A DNA stretch of 64,000 nucleotides from Candidatus Jidaibacter acanthamoeba (GTDB lineage Bacteria; Pseudomonadota; Alphaproteobacteria; Rickettsiales; Midichloriaceae). Where the stretch lies: positions 1 through 64,000 of the forward strand of contig NZ_JSWE01000058.1 of assembly GCF_000815465.1 (NCBI RefSeq), written 5' to 3'. The number at the start of each line of letters is the position of its first letter. Position 1 is the stretch's first letter. The translations under genes were made by a program, and so were the position numbers. The notes below the pieces were generated by a model, which was given only the letters and a program-made list of their open reading frames with translations, was not told the DNA's origin and made no database searches. This document shows, one piece after another, positions 19,145 to 29,298 of the stretch.

Positions 19145-19235
19145 GGAAGGATGGCCGAGCGGTTGAAGGCGCACGCCTGGAACGCGTGTATATCTGAATA
19201 AGGTATCAAGGGTTCGAATCCCTTTCCTTCCGCCA
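19145..19235 (+). tRNA. tRNA-Ser (anticodon GGA), CCA encoded
   Basis: The acceptor GGAAGGA (19145-19151) pairs with TCCTTCC (19225-19231), followed by discriminator G and encoded CCA (19233-19235). The anticodon stem CACGC/GCGTG encloses the loop CTGGAAC with anticodon GGA. The T arm AAGGG-TTCGAAT-CCCTT is perfect and a long variable arm is present, as expected for serine. It lies upstream of lipA and divergent from proS. Confidence 0.96.
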
Positions 19236-19256
19236 TTTTAAAATTGGTAATGGAAA

Positions 19257-20165
19257 ATGTTAGCAAACCGAACAACCAACAAGCCGACAAAACCGGATTG
19301 GATTAGAGTGAAAGCTCCTACTTCAAAGGAATTTTTAAATACCCATGAACTGATTAGGAAGCATAAACTTAATACCGTATGCGAAGAAGCAGCTTGTCCG
19401 AATATCGGAGAATGTTGGCAAAAAGGGCATGCTACAGTCATGATTTTAGGTAGCGTTTGTACTCGTGCTTGTAGGTTTTGTAATATTGCTACCGGCATTC
19501 CGGATAAACTTGATCCCCATGAGCCTGAAAATTTAGCTAATGCTATTTCTCAACTTAATTTAGCGCATGTAGTTATAACTTCAGTCGATAGAGATGACTT
19601 AGATGACGGTGGGGCGAGTCACTTTGTAGAATGCATTGATAAAATTAGAGCTAAGGCGCCAAGTACTACTATTGAAATCTTAACTCCTGATTTTTTAAGA
19701 AAAGATGGGGCAGTAGAGAAAATAGTAAAAGCCAGGCCTGATGTGTATAATCACAATATTGAAACAGTTCCGTCATTATACCAAAAAATAAGGCCGGGAG
19801 CGAGGTATTTTCATTCACTGAATTTATTGCATAGTGTAAAGAAACTTAATCCTCATATTTTTACTAAATCAGGGCTTATGGTAGGATTAGGGGAAACTAA
19901 ACAGGAAGTTTTACAAGTAATGGATGATTTAAGAGCAGCTGAAGTGGACTTTATTACTATAGGTCAATATCTTCAACCGACACCAGCTCATGCCGCGTTA
20001 GAAAGGTTTGTTACTCCAGAAGAATTTGAATACTATGAAAGAATAGCTAAGTTTAAAGGGTTTTTAATGGTTTCGGCCAGCCCGCTTACCCGGTCATCAT
20101 ACCATGCCGGAGATGATTTTATAAAACTTAGATCAGCAAGAGAGCAGCTTTTGAAAAATGAGTAA
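19257..20165 (+). CDS. lipA: Lipoyl synthase
   Basis: LipA is a radical SAM enzyme that inserts two sulfurs into octanoyl groups on E2 and GcvH proteins. The 302-residue product has the auxiliary cluster motif [12 protein letters not shown] and the radical SAM motif CTRACRFC (Cys-x3-Cys-x2-Cys). Near the C-terminus, [10 protein letters not shown] holds the serine that ligates the auxiliary cluster. It starts 22 bp after tRNA-Ser and overlaps mreC by 8 bp. Confidence 0.97.
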   Translation: MLANRTTNKPTKPDWIRVKAPTSKEFLNTHELIRKHKLNTVCEEAACPNIGECWQKGHATVMILGSVCTRACRFCNIATGIPDKLDPHEPENLANAISQLNLAHVVITSVDRDDLDDGGASHFVECIDKIRAKAPSTTIEILTPDFLRKDGAVEKIVKARPDVYNHNIETVPSLYQKIRPGARYFHSLNLLHSVKKLNPHIFTKSGLMVGLGETKQEVLQVMDDLRAAEVDFITIGQYLQPTPAHAALERFVTPEEFEYYERIAKFKGFLMVSASPLTRSSYHAGDDFIKLRSAREQLLKNE

Positions 20166-21003
20166 GCTGCCGATTAAATCAAAAAGTACTATTAAAGGGA
20201 ATATTCTTACAATTATTGGTTTAATCTCCGAAAGATTCAGCAGCATCGGAGCAATTATACTTTGCTTGATATTTATGCTTATTCTAAACACAAATAATAT
20301 AGTTTCAAAGTTTGTTAACAAACAGGCGATCAAGGTAATATCACAAGTATACCAAGTTATTAATTTTCCATTTGAGACAATAAATATGCTTGTTTCGGAT
20401 ATTGAAAGATATACCAGCGTTATTAATGAAAATGAGGTTTTAAGAAAGGAAAATTCCTACTTAAAATATCAACTTAAACAGATGGAAACCGAGATTAATT
20501 TTAATATCTCACTAAAAAAATTATTGAATGTAGTCGAATCTTCAAATTATGAGTTTATCACTGCTAAGGTAATCAGTAAGAGTTTTGATAATTTTCATGT
20601 AAACCTGTTAATTAATGCGGGAAGTAAGCATGGTGTAAAAGAAAATGATATAGTAGTTTATAATCAGGATCTTATCGGCAGAATTATAGAAGTCTCAGAA
20701 ACTTCTTCTAGAATTCTTACTATTGCCGATCCTCAATCAAAACTTCCTATCATATTTCAAGATTCCGGCGAGCAAGCGATTGCAATCGGTAACCCTAACA
20801 ATAAAAACATTTTGGCCGCAAAATATATTACAAATCCGAATATAATACATGAAGGAGAACAAGTAATCACTTCGGGAATGGGAGGAGTATTTCCGTTCGG
20901 AATTATAGTCGGTACAGCCAGAGTATTTAATAACGATATATTTATTGTAACTACAATAGATTGGAATAAGCTTGATTATGTGGTTGTTAATTTAAGTAGG
21001 TAA
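20158..21003 (+). CDS. mreC: Rod shape-determining protein MreC
   Basis: MreC is a bitopic inner-membrane protein linking MreB to peptidoglycan synthases. The 281-residue product has a cytoplasmic basic start, one membrane segment at about residues 28-46 ([16 protein letters not shown]), a coiled coil at about 80-118 and the periplasmic beta-barrel domain with [16 protein letters not shown] and [17 protein letters not shown]. The gene overlaps lipA by 8 bp. Its presence argues for some wall-directed growth. Confidence 0.93.
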   Translation: MSKLPIKSKSTIKGNILTIIGLISERFSSIGAIILCLIFMLILNTNNIVSKFVNKQAIKVISQVYQVINFPFETINMLVSDIERYTSVINENEVLRKENSYLKYQLKQMETEINFNISLKKLLNVVESSNYEFITAKVISKSFDNFHVNLLINAGSKHGVKENDIVVYNQDLIGRIIEVSETSSRILTIADPQSKLPIIFQDSGEQAIAIGNPNNKNILAAKYITNPNIIHEGEQVITSGMGGVFPFGIIVGTARVFNNDIFIVTTIDWNKLDYVVVNLSR

Positions 21004-21015
21004 ATTAATAATAGT

Positions 21016-21044
21016 TATTTTTTTAAATCTAACTTTAAAAAATA
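21016..21044. terminator. AT-only hairpin between convergent genes
   Basis: TATTTTTTTAAA (21016-21027) and TTTAAAAAATA (21034-21044) form an almost perfect AT-only stem with a 6-base loop between the ends of mreC and the reverse acidic repeat gene. The A and T runs could serve as terminator tracts in both directions, but there is no G or C in the stem, so the call is weak. Confidence 0.3.
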
Positions 21045-21064
21045 TTTGATTTGGTATAAGAAAG

Positions 21065-21529
21065 CTATCTTTGAATTTGATCGGAGTTTATAATTTTATC
21101 TCTTACCGTAGCCTTCTCCACCGGAGAAGTTTCTTGCTGTAAAGCTTCCGGTGCTTCAGTAATACTTTGCTCAGATGGTATATTTTTCACTGTAGGAGCT
21201 TCCGACTTAATTTCCTGTAGTGTAACTTCCGTTGCCTCTATAATATTTTGCTCAGGTAGCATATCTTCTATTATGGGTACTTCTGATTCAGGTAAAGAAG
21301 GAGTTAGTCTTTCTGTTTCTGTTATTTCTTTCTGTTTGCTAAACAGCTCTCTTATAAAAGAAAAAATGCTTTTATTTTGTATAATTTCAGATTCCAACAT
21401 TAAATCTTCTTTTCCGGGTAACGGAGTTTTAGTTTCATTAATTATTCCTTCGGTGGTTGCACCATGCCAGCTAACACCCTCAAACTGAGTTTTGTTCCCT
21501 TTTAGCTCACTATCATGAAAAGTTGCCAT
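21065..21529 (-). CDS. Acidic hypothetical protein with a duplicated 27-residue unit
   Basis: I do not recognise this 154-residue protein. It has no signal peptide or membrane segment. Residues 82-108 (SEVPIIEDMLPEQ...) and 109-135 (SEAPTVKNIPSEQ...) are two degenerate copies of the same Glu/Pro/Ser/Thr-rich unit. A short hydrophobic-basic patch SIFSFIRELFSKQK lies at residues 54-67. It starts 21 bp after the stop of the pentapeptide-repeat gene on the same strand, so the two are probably an operon. The low-complexity acidic character suggests a disordered protein, possibly an effector or adaptor; that is inference. Confidence 0.7.
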   Translation of the reverse strand: MATFHDSELKGNKTQFEGVSWHGATTEGIINETKTPLPGKEDLMLESEIIQNKSIFSFIRELFSKQKEITETERLTPSLPESEVPIIEDMLPEQNIIEATEVTLQEIKSEAPTVKNIPSEQSITEAPEALQQETSPVEKATVRDKIINSDQIQR

Positions 21530-21550
21530 ATAATATTCTCTCTCCCTATA

Positions 21551-22306
21551 TTATACCCTAGCATTGCTTAGGTTAGCAAAATCAAAGTTGGAATGATAAA
21601 AATCCGAGTATTTTAAAATAGCACCAACCATGCTTGCTCTTTTCATATTAGTATATCTGGCATAAGTAGCAACAATTTTAGCGTTGTTTAAGTTAGCCCC
21701 TTCGAAATTAGATCTGTTTAGCCTGGCTCCTGAAAGATTAGCATACTGAAAATTAACTTCATTAAAATCCATGTCCTCTAAATCAAAGTAACAATAACTG
21801 TTAAATCCCAGCTCATTATCAACTATATAGCCACCGCTTAAATCCACGCCTTGTAAATCTGCTCCGCGTAAATTTACTTTTTTATTTTTTAACTGATCCT
21901 GTAGGGAAATTATATTTTTTCTATCAAGTTTAACTTGTTCAAAGCTAACTCCAGTAAAATCAATGTTATATAAGTTCAAGTCTATTAAATCCAAGCCTTT
22001 AATATCAATGCCCCGAATATCGGTCAACCCATTTTTAGCATAAGTTAAAATATACTTGAACTGTTCCTTATCAACTTTTGTATTAATAAATCTAGCTTCA
22101 GTAATATCAAATTTATTTAGATCGATGCCTCTTATATCCTGATCGGTAAAGCTCGTTTTTTGAATTTTTACTTTTCCGGAAATAGTTAGATTTTTTCTAT
22201 TATTAGTAAATGTTTCTAAACAATATAAAAGGTTATCTTTAGTAAGATTAAAGTTTAAAGACTCAAGATATTTGTCAATAGTAAATCTTCTATCTTCAGG
22301 CAGCAT
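21551..22306 (-). CDS. Pentapeptide-repeat protein
   Basis: The 251-residue product has an alpha-helical N-terminal part (residues 1-50) and then pentapeptide repeats of the A(D/N)LxG type in four blocks at about 97-122, 144-160 (LRGADLQGVDLSGG), 178-212 (NFQYANLSGARLNRSNFEGANL) and 218-250. Such repeats fold as a right-handed quadrilateral beta helix. No enzymatic domain is attached. Known members mimic DNA or act in protein binding; the role here is unknown. It leads the acidic repeat gene by 21 bp. Confidence 0.85.
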   Translation of the reverse strand: MLPEDRRFTIDKYLESLNFNLTKDNLLYCLETFTNNRKNLTISGKVKIQKTSFTDQDIRGIDLNKFDITEARFINTKVDKEQFKYILTYAKNGLTDIRGIDIKGLDLIDLNLYNIDFTGVSFEQVKLDRKNIISLQDQLKNKKVNLRGADLQGVDLSGGYIVDNELGFNSYCYFDLEDMDFNEVNFQYANLSGARLNRSNFEGANLNNAKIVATYARYTNMKRASMVGAILKYSDFYHSNFDFANLSNARV

Positions 22307-22395
22307 ATTGTTAACTATATAATTAGCATTAATTTTATATTAGCATATAAAAATCAAAATGTAATAGATCTAAAATCAGCTATAAATAACTGTAT

Positions 22396-23151
22396 CTATT
22401 GTAACAATGACCTCAATTTACCTTCCGTACTTTTAACCGAGTCTTTTAATGACCCTCTAAGATTATTTAAAGTCTTATCAAAATTAATACTCGGGCTTTT
22501 GATATTAGCCTTAAGAGCATCTTTATAAATTTGCTCAAGAACAATTAATAGAACTTGCTCAAATAGTAATTTATTGTTGTCTTTACCAATATTTTTTAAA
22601 TGTATGCTATTTAGTGTTAAATTTGCTTCAACTACACCTGCTAAAGTGTGTAAATATAAATTTTTAATTTCCAAATGCTCAAGTATAACAGCTTTTCTAT
22701 CTGCTTTTGCTTTATATAGCTTATCTTTATTGCGTTCCGGAATTTCAGGAGTTTGAACCTTTAAGTTTTTAATAATTTGATTAAAGTTATTATTTTTAAG
22801 ATTAAATTCAATAGTCATTTTTGGAGATTCGATAGTGACCTTATTTATTGTAATATTTTCACTGAATAGAGAGAGGGGGTTAAATTTAGTATATAGCTGT
22901 CTGATTTCAACGAAATGAGGAGAAGTATAGCCATGAGGATTGTTAATATTTACGTCTGAAGCTATAAAAGTACCTTTAAATATATCAAGTTTTATTTCTC
23001 TGACATTAACATCTACTTTCAGGAATTCAGAAGCTTTTTTCTCAAATGTGCTTTTAACTATTCCACCGATATCATAAGTAACAACTAGGAAGCCTGTAAT
23101 TAATGATAAAACTACTATTATACTAATAAACCCGAAAATTCTTTTTATCAT
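22396..23151 (-). CDS. AsmA-like inner-membrane-anchored periplasmic protein
   Basis: The 251-residue product has one N-terminal membrane segment (residues about 7-25, FGFISIIVVLSLITGFLVV), followed by the pattern of AsmA/DUF748-like proteins: VDVNVREIKLDIFKGTFIASDVNINNPHGY and FNPLSLFSENITINKVTIESPKM. Full-length AsmA proteins are usually two or more times longer; this is a short form. The family is associated with lipid transport or outer-membrane biogenesis. It lies 22 bp after plsC on the same strand, which fits a membrane lipid role. Confidence 0.65.
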   Translation of the reverse strand: MIKRIFGFISIIVVLSLITGFLVVTYDIGGIVKSTFEKKASEFLKVDVNVREIKLDIFKGTFIASDVNINNPHGYTSPHFVEIRQLYTKFNPLSLFSENITINKVTIESPKMTIEFNLKNNNFNQIIKNLKVQTPEIPERNKDKLYKAKADRKAVILEHLEIKNLYLHTLAGVVEANLTLNSIHLKNIGKDNNKLLFEQVLLIVLEQIYKDALKANIKSPSINFDKTLNNLRGSLKDSVKSTEGKLRSLLQ

Positions 23152-23173
23152 TTATTTTGCCTCCGCATTTATA

Positions 23174-23890
23174 TTACTTAGAATTTGCCAGTAAATCACT
23201 CTCTAAGTCAATATTTTCTTTTAATTTTTTCAACAATTCTTCTTTCTCCAATTCTTCGTTTAGAGGGGGGAGAAAAGAAATTATAATTTTCCCAGGCTTT
23301 ATTACTTTCAACCCTTTAGGCCAAAACATCCCTGAATTTAAAGCAACCGGAACAATAGGAACATGCTTATTATGCTTATGAATAGCCGCTACCCCGGGTT
23401 GAATTTCTTTAGATTCTCCGGGTGCAACTCTAGTGCCTTCAGGGAAAATTATTATTATATTACCTTTTTTTAAAGATATGGTGGTATCTTTAACTATTTT
23501 TTTTATTGCACTAAAACCTAAGCTTCTATCGATATATATCATGCCGCTTGCCAGTAGATACCATCCGTAAAAAGGAATTCTGGTCAGCTCCTTTTTTAGT
23601 ATGTATTTCGCGTCTTTAAAATATGCGGTTAAAAAAACGGTTTCCCAAGTTGATTGGTGCTTTGAGGTTATTATATACGGAGCCTGCGGTAAATTTTCTT
23701 TCCCTCTTACTTCATAACTTAATTTACAAATTATTTTTAAAGCTAAAAGCACTACTTTAGCCCATACCAAGCCTATAATCGTTACAGCTTTTTGGTTGAA
23801 GGTAAGAAGTAAGGGGGAAAGGAAGGTGAATATAAAGATTGTCCAAAAGGTGATAAATATATGAAATACAGCTGATCTTAAAATTTGCAT
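23174..23890 (-). CDS. plsC: 1-acyl-sn-glycerol-3-phosphate acyltransferase
   Basis: PlsC acylates lysophosphatidate to phosphatidate. The 238-residue product has an N-terminal membrane segment (residues about 8-30) and the acyltransferase motifs: SKHQSTWET, where the catalytic H-x4-E replaces the common H-x4-D, a variant seen in many proteobacteria; GWYLLASGMIYIDRS; and IIIFPEGTRVAPG. The AsmA-like gene follows on the same strand. Confidence 0.93.
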   Translation of the reverse strand: MQILRSAVFHIFITFWTIFIFTFLSPLLLTFNQKAVTIIGLVWAKVVLLALKIICKLSYEVRGKENLPQAPYIITSKHQSTWETVFLTAYFKDAKYILKKELTRIPFYGWYLLASGMIYIDRSLGFSAIKKIVKDTTISLKKGNIIIIFPEGTRVAPGESKEIQPGVAAIHKHNKHVPIVPVALNSGMFWPKGLKVIKPGKIIISFLPPLNEELEKEELLKKLKENIDLESDLLANSK

Positions 23891-24102
23891 TTAGAATTTA
23901 TATAAATTATATGCTGTAGAATAATTACAACATATAGCCAAGTTATTCAATTTTTTAATTAAACAAAAACTATAAAAAATCAAAACCGTTTGACCATAGT
24001 TTTTTATAATGCTACTTATTATATATAGGCATTAAAAATCCTAAAGAATTTTCATATATTCTTAACTATTTTATACTAAAAGGTAAGGAGGCCTTTGATT
24101 AA

Positions 24103-24567
24103 ATGAAAATGACAAAATTAATGATAGCTGCATTCTCGTTGCTTCTTGTTACAGCATGTAGCCATAAAACAACGGGTAGTGGGGCAGGAACAGGTTCAGG
24201 TGCGGGATATTCGTCCGTATGTGATGAACTGCAAAATAAAATCGGCGACAAAGTTTTCTTTGAATACGATTCTTCTCATGTGACAATGGAAGGTAAGGAA
24301 GTGCTTGCCAGACAAGCTGAGCTTATGAAAGCTCATCCGGATCTGAATTTCATAATAGAAGGTCACTGCGATGAACGCGGAACCAGAGAATACAACATGG
24401 CTTTAGGTGAAAGAAGAGCTAATTCAGTTAAAAACCAATTAGTTGGTTTCGGAATTGAATCAAGCAGACTTACCACCGTCAGCTACGGCAAAGAGCGTCC
24501 GGCAATTATGGGTAATGACGAAGCTTCTTGGAGCCAAAACAGGAGAGGAGTTACTGTTGTAAAATAG
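24103..24567 (+). CDS. pal: Peptidoglycan-associated lipoprotein Pal
   Basis: Pal is the outer-membrane lipoprotein of the Tol-Pal system that binds peptidoglycan. The 154-residue product has a lipoprotein signal with lipobox LVTAC (Cys19), a Gly/Ser/Thr spacer, then an OmpA-like domain with FFEYDSSHV and EGHCDERGTREYNMALGERRA (residues about 86-106), which includes the diaminopimelate-binding Asp and Arg. AAGGAGG lies 13 bp upstream of the ATG. Met3 is an alternative start. A strong terminator follows. Confidence 0.96.
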   Translation: MKMTKLMIAAFSLLLVTACSHKTTGSGAGTGSGAGYSSVCDELQNKIGDKVFFEYDSSHVTMEGKEVLARQAELMKAHPDLNFIIEGHCDERGTREYNMALGERRANSVKNQLVGFGIESSRLTTVSYGKERPAIMGNDEASWSQNRRGVTVVK

Positions 24568-24570
24568 TAA

Positions 24571-25629
<1,059 letters not shown>

Positions 25630-25639
25630 ACCTGCTGAT

Positions 25640-25684
25640 AAAAAAGCTCCCCAGATTTTAGCTTAAGGAGCTTTACTACTTTTT
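25640..25684. terminator. Bidirectional terminator between obgE and the RTX-like gene
   Basis: AAAGCTCC (25643-25650) and GGAGCTTT (25667-25674) form an 8-bp stem. On the reverse strand the stem runs directly into six Ts; on the forward strand a T tract follows after ACTAC. The genes on both sides converge here. Confidence 0.75.
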
Positions 25685-25699
25685 AATCAAAAAGTGAAG

Positions 25700-26686
25700 T
25701 TACAATTCAGTATGAATATGGATAGTCGGTATAGGAGTTGGTGCAGAAGCAATTATAAACATATCGGATGTTAATTCCGGTATTGTATTTGCATCATAAT
25801 CATAAATACCTACTAAACACTTAGGGGTAGCCTCAGGTTCATAAATATCTATCGCTTTTAACGGGAGTTTATTCATAGTGCCGTTATAAGATCTAAGGTC
25901 GCTAAAGGTTTTACCGCTGAAATTAGAAAAATCAATTTTATCACCTTCATTGGGATTAAAATCTCTGATAATTACTTGGCAATCACCGAGTATGTTATCA
26001 CTTGCTCCTATGGTTTTTCCTATAGAATAAAAAGCTTCCACGCTAGTTGGGATTTTTATGATGTCCTTATATCCGTTAAGACACTGTGCTTGGCCCTTGT
26101 TAAAGCTTGTAATTTCATTAATCGGTAAATTGCTTAAAAACTCACTTATTTTACTGCAATCAACTGCATCTTTCTTTTCAAATGCTTTTATACAGTAATC
26201 AAGCGTATCTTTTTCAGTTAAAGGATTATACCTTCCAATACTGCCGATGCCTGAATATGATTCAATTTTGGTATTATTGTTATAAGGATTGCATAAAGTA
26301 ATACCGTTGTCACTTATAAGTTTAAAGCAATCTTCTGCTCTTTCCTCTTTGTCGCTTGTCCAGTTATCCGCAATTTTTTTGGCAGGTTCTAATTTCGCTT
26401 TAATGGTTTCCTTAGCGGAATCTTTTAAATTTTTAATAACTTCTATAGTATCTTTTCCGGTTATTTTAATGTCTTCTACATTATCTTTGCCGATCTTTTT
26501 AATATCTTCTCCGACTTTTTTAATGCCGCTTTTAAAATCCTTGCCGGTTTCTGCGGGGCTCTCTTTAATTTCTTTGGCAGTTTCTTTTACGGCATTCACT
26601 CCGTCTTTAACTTTTTGCTTTATAGTTGAGGGTGTATCTTTGATCGGCTTCTCAGTATCGTATACTACTTGCTTAGGTCTAGGCAT
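25700..26686 (-). CDS. Lys-rich amphipathic protein with RTX/serralysin-like C-terminus
   Basis: This 328-residue protein has no name I recognise. Residues about 20-115 are a Lys/Glu-rich amphipathic helix region with VKETAKEIKE, SGIKKVGEDIKKIGKD and similar repeats, like apolipoprotein or LEA sequences. The middle part contains several cysteines. Residues about 239-254 read IIRDFNPNEGDKIDFS and 305-313 LTSDMFIIA, which closely follow the terminal domain of RTX/serralysin proteins (DFxxxxGDxIDLS ... LTxxDFxF). No GGxGxDxxx nonapeptide repeats are visible. The C-terminal domain suggests type I secretion, but that is inference. AGGT precedes the ATG. Confidence 0.7.
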   Translation of the reverse strand: MPRPKQVVYDTEKPIKDTPSTIKQKVKDGVNAVKETAKEIKESPAETGKDFKSGIKKVGEDIKKIGKDNVEDIKITGKDTIEVIKNLKDSAKETIKAKLEPAKKIADNWTSDKEERAEDCFKLISDNGITLCNPYNNNTKIESYSGIGSIGRYNPLTEKDTLDYCIKAFEKKDAVDCSKISEFLSNLPINEITSFNKGQAQCLNGYKDIIKIPTSVEAFYSIGKTIGASDNILGDCQVIIRDFNPNEGDKIDFSNFSGKTFSDLRSYNGTMNKLPLKAIDIYEPEATPKCLVGIYDYDANTIPELTSDMFIIASAPTPIPTIHIHTEL

Positions 26687-27046
26687 AAGTACCTCCGTAT
26701 TGGAATTAACATGAGTTCAAGTCGATGTTATTCTTTGAGAAGAATATGTCAATTATTTTTTTAAAAATATTTAAAAATGTAGATGATAGTCGCTGTTTAT
26801 AGTGAAAAAAAGGTTGTTTATATTAATTTATCAATAATGTTAAGTGTTTTATAATAATTAATATGTTTATGCGAATTGATGTATTGGTGGTTAAGTATGG
26901 AAAGTAATACTTAAAAGTAATATTTTATTACATTAAAATCCTTTATAAACCTAAGCGGTTAAATAAAAAATATAGCTTAAGGTACAACCTAAAATAATTC
27001 ATAAAATTATCTTGGTTGTAACAAGCTAATATAAAGTTATTATTAA
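26687..27046. other. AT-rich intergenic region without recognised features
   Basis: These 360 bases lie upstream of the RTX-like gene and downstream of the next reverse gene. They are very AT-rich with short homopolymer runs. I see no ORF with codon character, no tRNA and no clear hairpin. The part next to 26687 must hold the promoter of the RTX-like gene. Confidence 0.5.
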
Positions 27047-27592
27047 TTATATTTCATCATGTGCGGATGCTCCTTCGTGGGTATAAGTTGTATCTTCTTC
27101 GCTTAATACGGTTCTACGAGATTCAGAGTAAGGTAAAGACTTATCGCTGGAGTTGTTGCTTACAGTGTTTAAGCCCCAACTGAAAGCAGAAGCTCCCAAT
27201 ATTCCGGTAGCAGCACCTGTTCCTATTTGTTTTATTAGGTCTACTTGAGTAAAAATACTTGCAACTAAATCAGGAACTGAAGAGCTATCTTTCGTGTTGC
27301 TCATTAATGTATCATGAACATGAATTTTTGTGTGGCTATGATCTTGGTAACTACCCATAACGCCTAACATAGCTGCTGTTATATAGTAAGAATCAGTTAC
27401 GCCAAGATATTTTAATATTACATCAAGGCTACTCGCAGTTCCGGCGGCAGCAGCAAATTGAGTACCATATTCTTTACCACCTAAAAAAGCGCCGATAGCA
27501 ACGGAAGTAGATATAAAAAATATTCCGGTTTGGATATTTTTTTCTTCAAAAAAGCTTTTAGAGTCTTTTACAAAATTTTTTATTTTTCTCAT
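27047..27592 (-). CDS. Small hypothetical membrane protein
   Basis: I do not recognise this 181-residue protein. Hydrophobic segments lie at about residues 22-41 (IQTGIFFISTSVAIGAFLGG) and 120-140 (GTGAATGILGASAFSW), with a moderately hydrophobic stretch near 68-84. A His-rich patch DHSHTKIHVHD lies at about residues 85-95. The C-terminal tail is hydrophilic and acidic. I chose the ATG at 27592 because AGGAG lies 8 bp upstream; a GTG three codons earlier is less likely. It stands alone, in AT-rich flanks. Confidence 0.65.
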   Translation of the reverse strand: MRKIKNFVKDSKSFFEEKNIQTGIFFISTSVAIGAFLGGKEYGTQFAAAAGTASSLDVILKYLGVTDSYYITAAMLGVMGSYQDHSHTKIHVHDTLMSNTKDSSSVPDLVASIFTQVDLIKQIGTGAATGILGASAFSWGLNTVSNNSSDKSLPYSESRRTVLSEEDTTYTHEGASAHDEI

Positions 27593-27870
27593 AATCAGCA
27601 CTCCTAAGTCGATTTATAAAAAACCATTACACTTTTGGAAACTATTATTTTTATAGCATACCAAGAAGTGAAAGGGGGAGTCTTGGCAGGCTCCATTGCG
27701 AGTAAAATAAGTTAATTTATTATTTAATTTTAATATATTAACATAAATCACAACATATTAGTTATATTATTAAATTGAGAATAAAAATGCAATTCAAATA
27801 ATATGAAATCTTAAAGATTAAGTTTTACTTTAGTGCCTTATGTGATTGAATCTTTATAGGTAATGGTACC

Positions 27871-29145
27871 TTAAAATCTTGTAACCTTAATTTTTTTCAA
27901 AGAAAATGAAATTATACAACAAAAAATTAAGACTCCGGTTAAAACAGATAAAGCATTAATAAATTGAGTTGCCGTATATTGCCGATTACCATAAGAATTA
28001 TAGGTTTGATCCCATTGCAGGTCGAGAAGTGTACCTATTAGCTGCTGTAAAATAGCGCTGCCTAACATGTTAAGAGTGTTTACTACTCCGATAATTTCTC
28101 CCGAATTTTCCTGCTTAGAAAATTGTAATGCGCCTGTAAAGCACATCATTTCCGCTCCGCAAAAAAATCCTAAAGCAACTAATAGTACTGAAAGTGAATA
28201 TTCTGAAATAGGCGCGCCATATAATAAATATGAAAAGATAATAAGTATAATAAATCCGCAACTAAATATTGATATATTTAAAATATTGTATTTCTCAGAT
28301 AGCCAAGGCAGAACTAAACTACCTACGCTTAAACCCGCATACATCATTAAAGCTATATAGGTTGCCGATGATTGGCTTAAATTAAATTTCTGCTTTAAAA
28401 AGGATATACCCCATAAATCGGTAAATACGGAAAGAGGCGTATAAAGACCTATGGCAAGGATTGCGTAAATCAAAATATTTCTATCCTTCATTATTTTTAT
28501 TATATTCTTTAAAACTATCGGAAGCGGGTGTTTGTTCAATTTAGTGTGATGGGACTCTTTGTTTTTGTTAATAAAAATCAAAGCAATTATAAATATAGCC
28601 CCGCCTAGAAGCGTAGAATTTAATAAAACATGACGCCAGCTTGAGCTTTCCATAACATAAATTATAGTTTTGCCTGAAACTAAAGCCCCAACAGTACCGA
28701 GAGTGAGTGTAGCACCCATTAAAAATGCCCGCTTCCCGGGCGGAAAATGATCGGCAACAATTTTAAGAGCGCACATAAAAGCAGAGCCTGAGCCTATTCC
28801 TATAAACACGCGACTTAGTTGTGCGACCCAAAAATCCTGTGCTACAGCAAATAAATAGCTCCCCGTGATGCAAAGCAATATGGAAACAAGAACGGTACGC
28901 TTAACTCCGATTTTATCAACAATAATCCCTAAAGGAATCTGGCATATTGAATATGCAAATAATCCGAGTGCACCGAGGGTTGCGAATTCTTCAGCTCGAA
29001 GGTTGAATTCCCGGGTTAACTGGTCAACCATTATACCCGGGGAGATCCTTAAAATATATTGATAAAAATAGAAAAGAGCACCTGCAAACCAAGCAAGATA
29101 TGCGCCGCGAATAATTTTATTATTAAATATTTTTTTAAGTAACAT
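27871..29145 (-). CDS. MFS transporter
   Basis: The 424-residue product has twelve hydrophobic segments and the MFS loop 2-3 signature GIIVDKIGVKR at about residues 73-83. The start FYQYILRISPGIMVDQL is typical of a group of MFS carriers common in Rickettsiales, Legionella and Coxiella. The substrate cannot be predicted from the sequence; intracellular bacteria use such carriers to import host metabolites. It is a single gene, divergent from argS. Confidence 0.88.
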   Translation of the reverse strand: MLLKKIFNNKIIRGAYLAWFAGALFYFYQYILRISPGIMVDQLTREFNLRAEEFATLGALGLFAYSICQIPLGIIVDKIGVKRTVLVSILLCITGSYLFAVAQDFWVAQLSRVFIGIGSGSAFMCALKIVADHFPPGKRAFLMGATLTLGTVGALVSGKTIIYVMESSSWRHVLLNSTLLGGAIFIIALIFINKNKESHHTKLNKHPLPIVLKNIIKIMKDRNILIYAILAIGLYTPLSVFTDLWGISFLKQKFNLSQSSATYIALMMYAGLSVGSLVLPWLSEKYNILNISIFSCGFIILIIFSYLLYGAPISEYSLSVLLVALGFFCGAEMMCFTGALQFSKQENSGEIIGVVNTLNMLGSAILQQLIGTLLDLQWDQTYNSYGNRQYTATQFINALSVLTGVLIFCCIISFSLKKIKVTRF

Positions 29146-29298
29146 GAAAACTGATATATTCGAAAATGATAATAAATATAAGTTTTATTCTCAGCTAGTC
29201 AATATAGATTAAATATAATAGTTTTTAGATTGAATTAATAGACATTGTAAATTATTTTACCTATCTACAAATTATATCATTCCTTAGGCACGTAAATT

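Noticed and set aside
23990-24022. TTGACC with TATAAT or TATTAT upstream of pal
   Set aside because: The spacings are 9 and 21 bp, outside the usual range, so I could not call a promoter.
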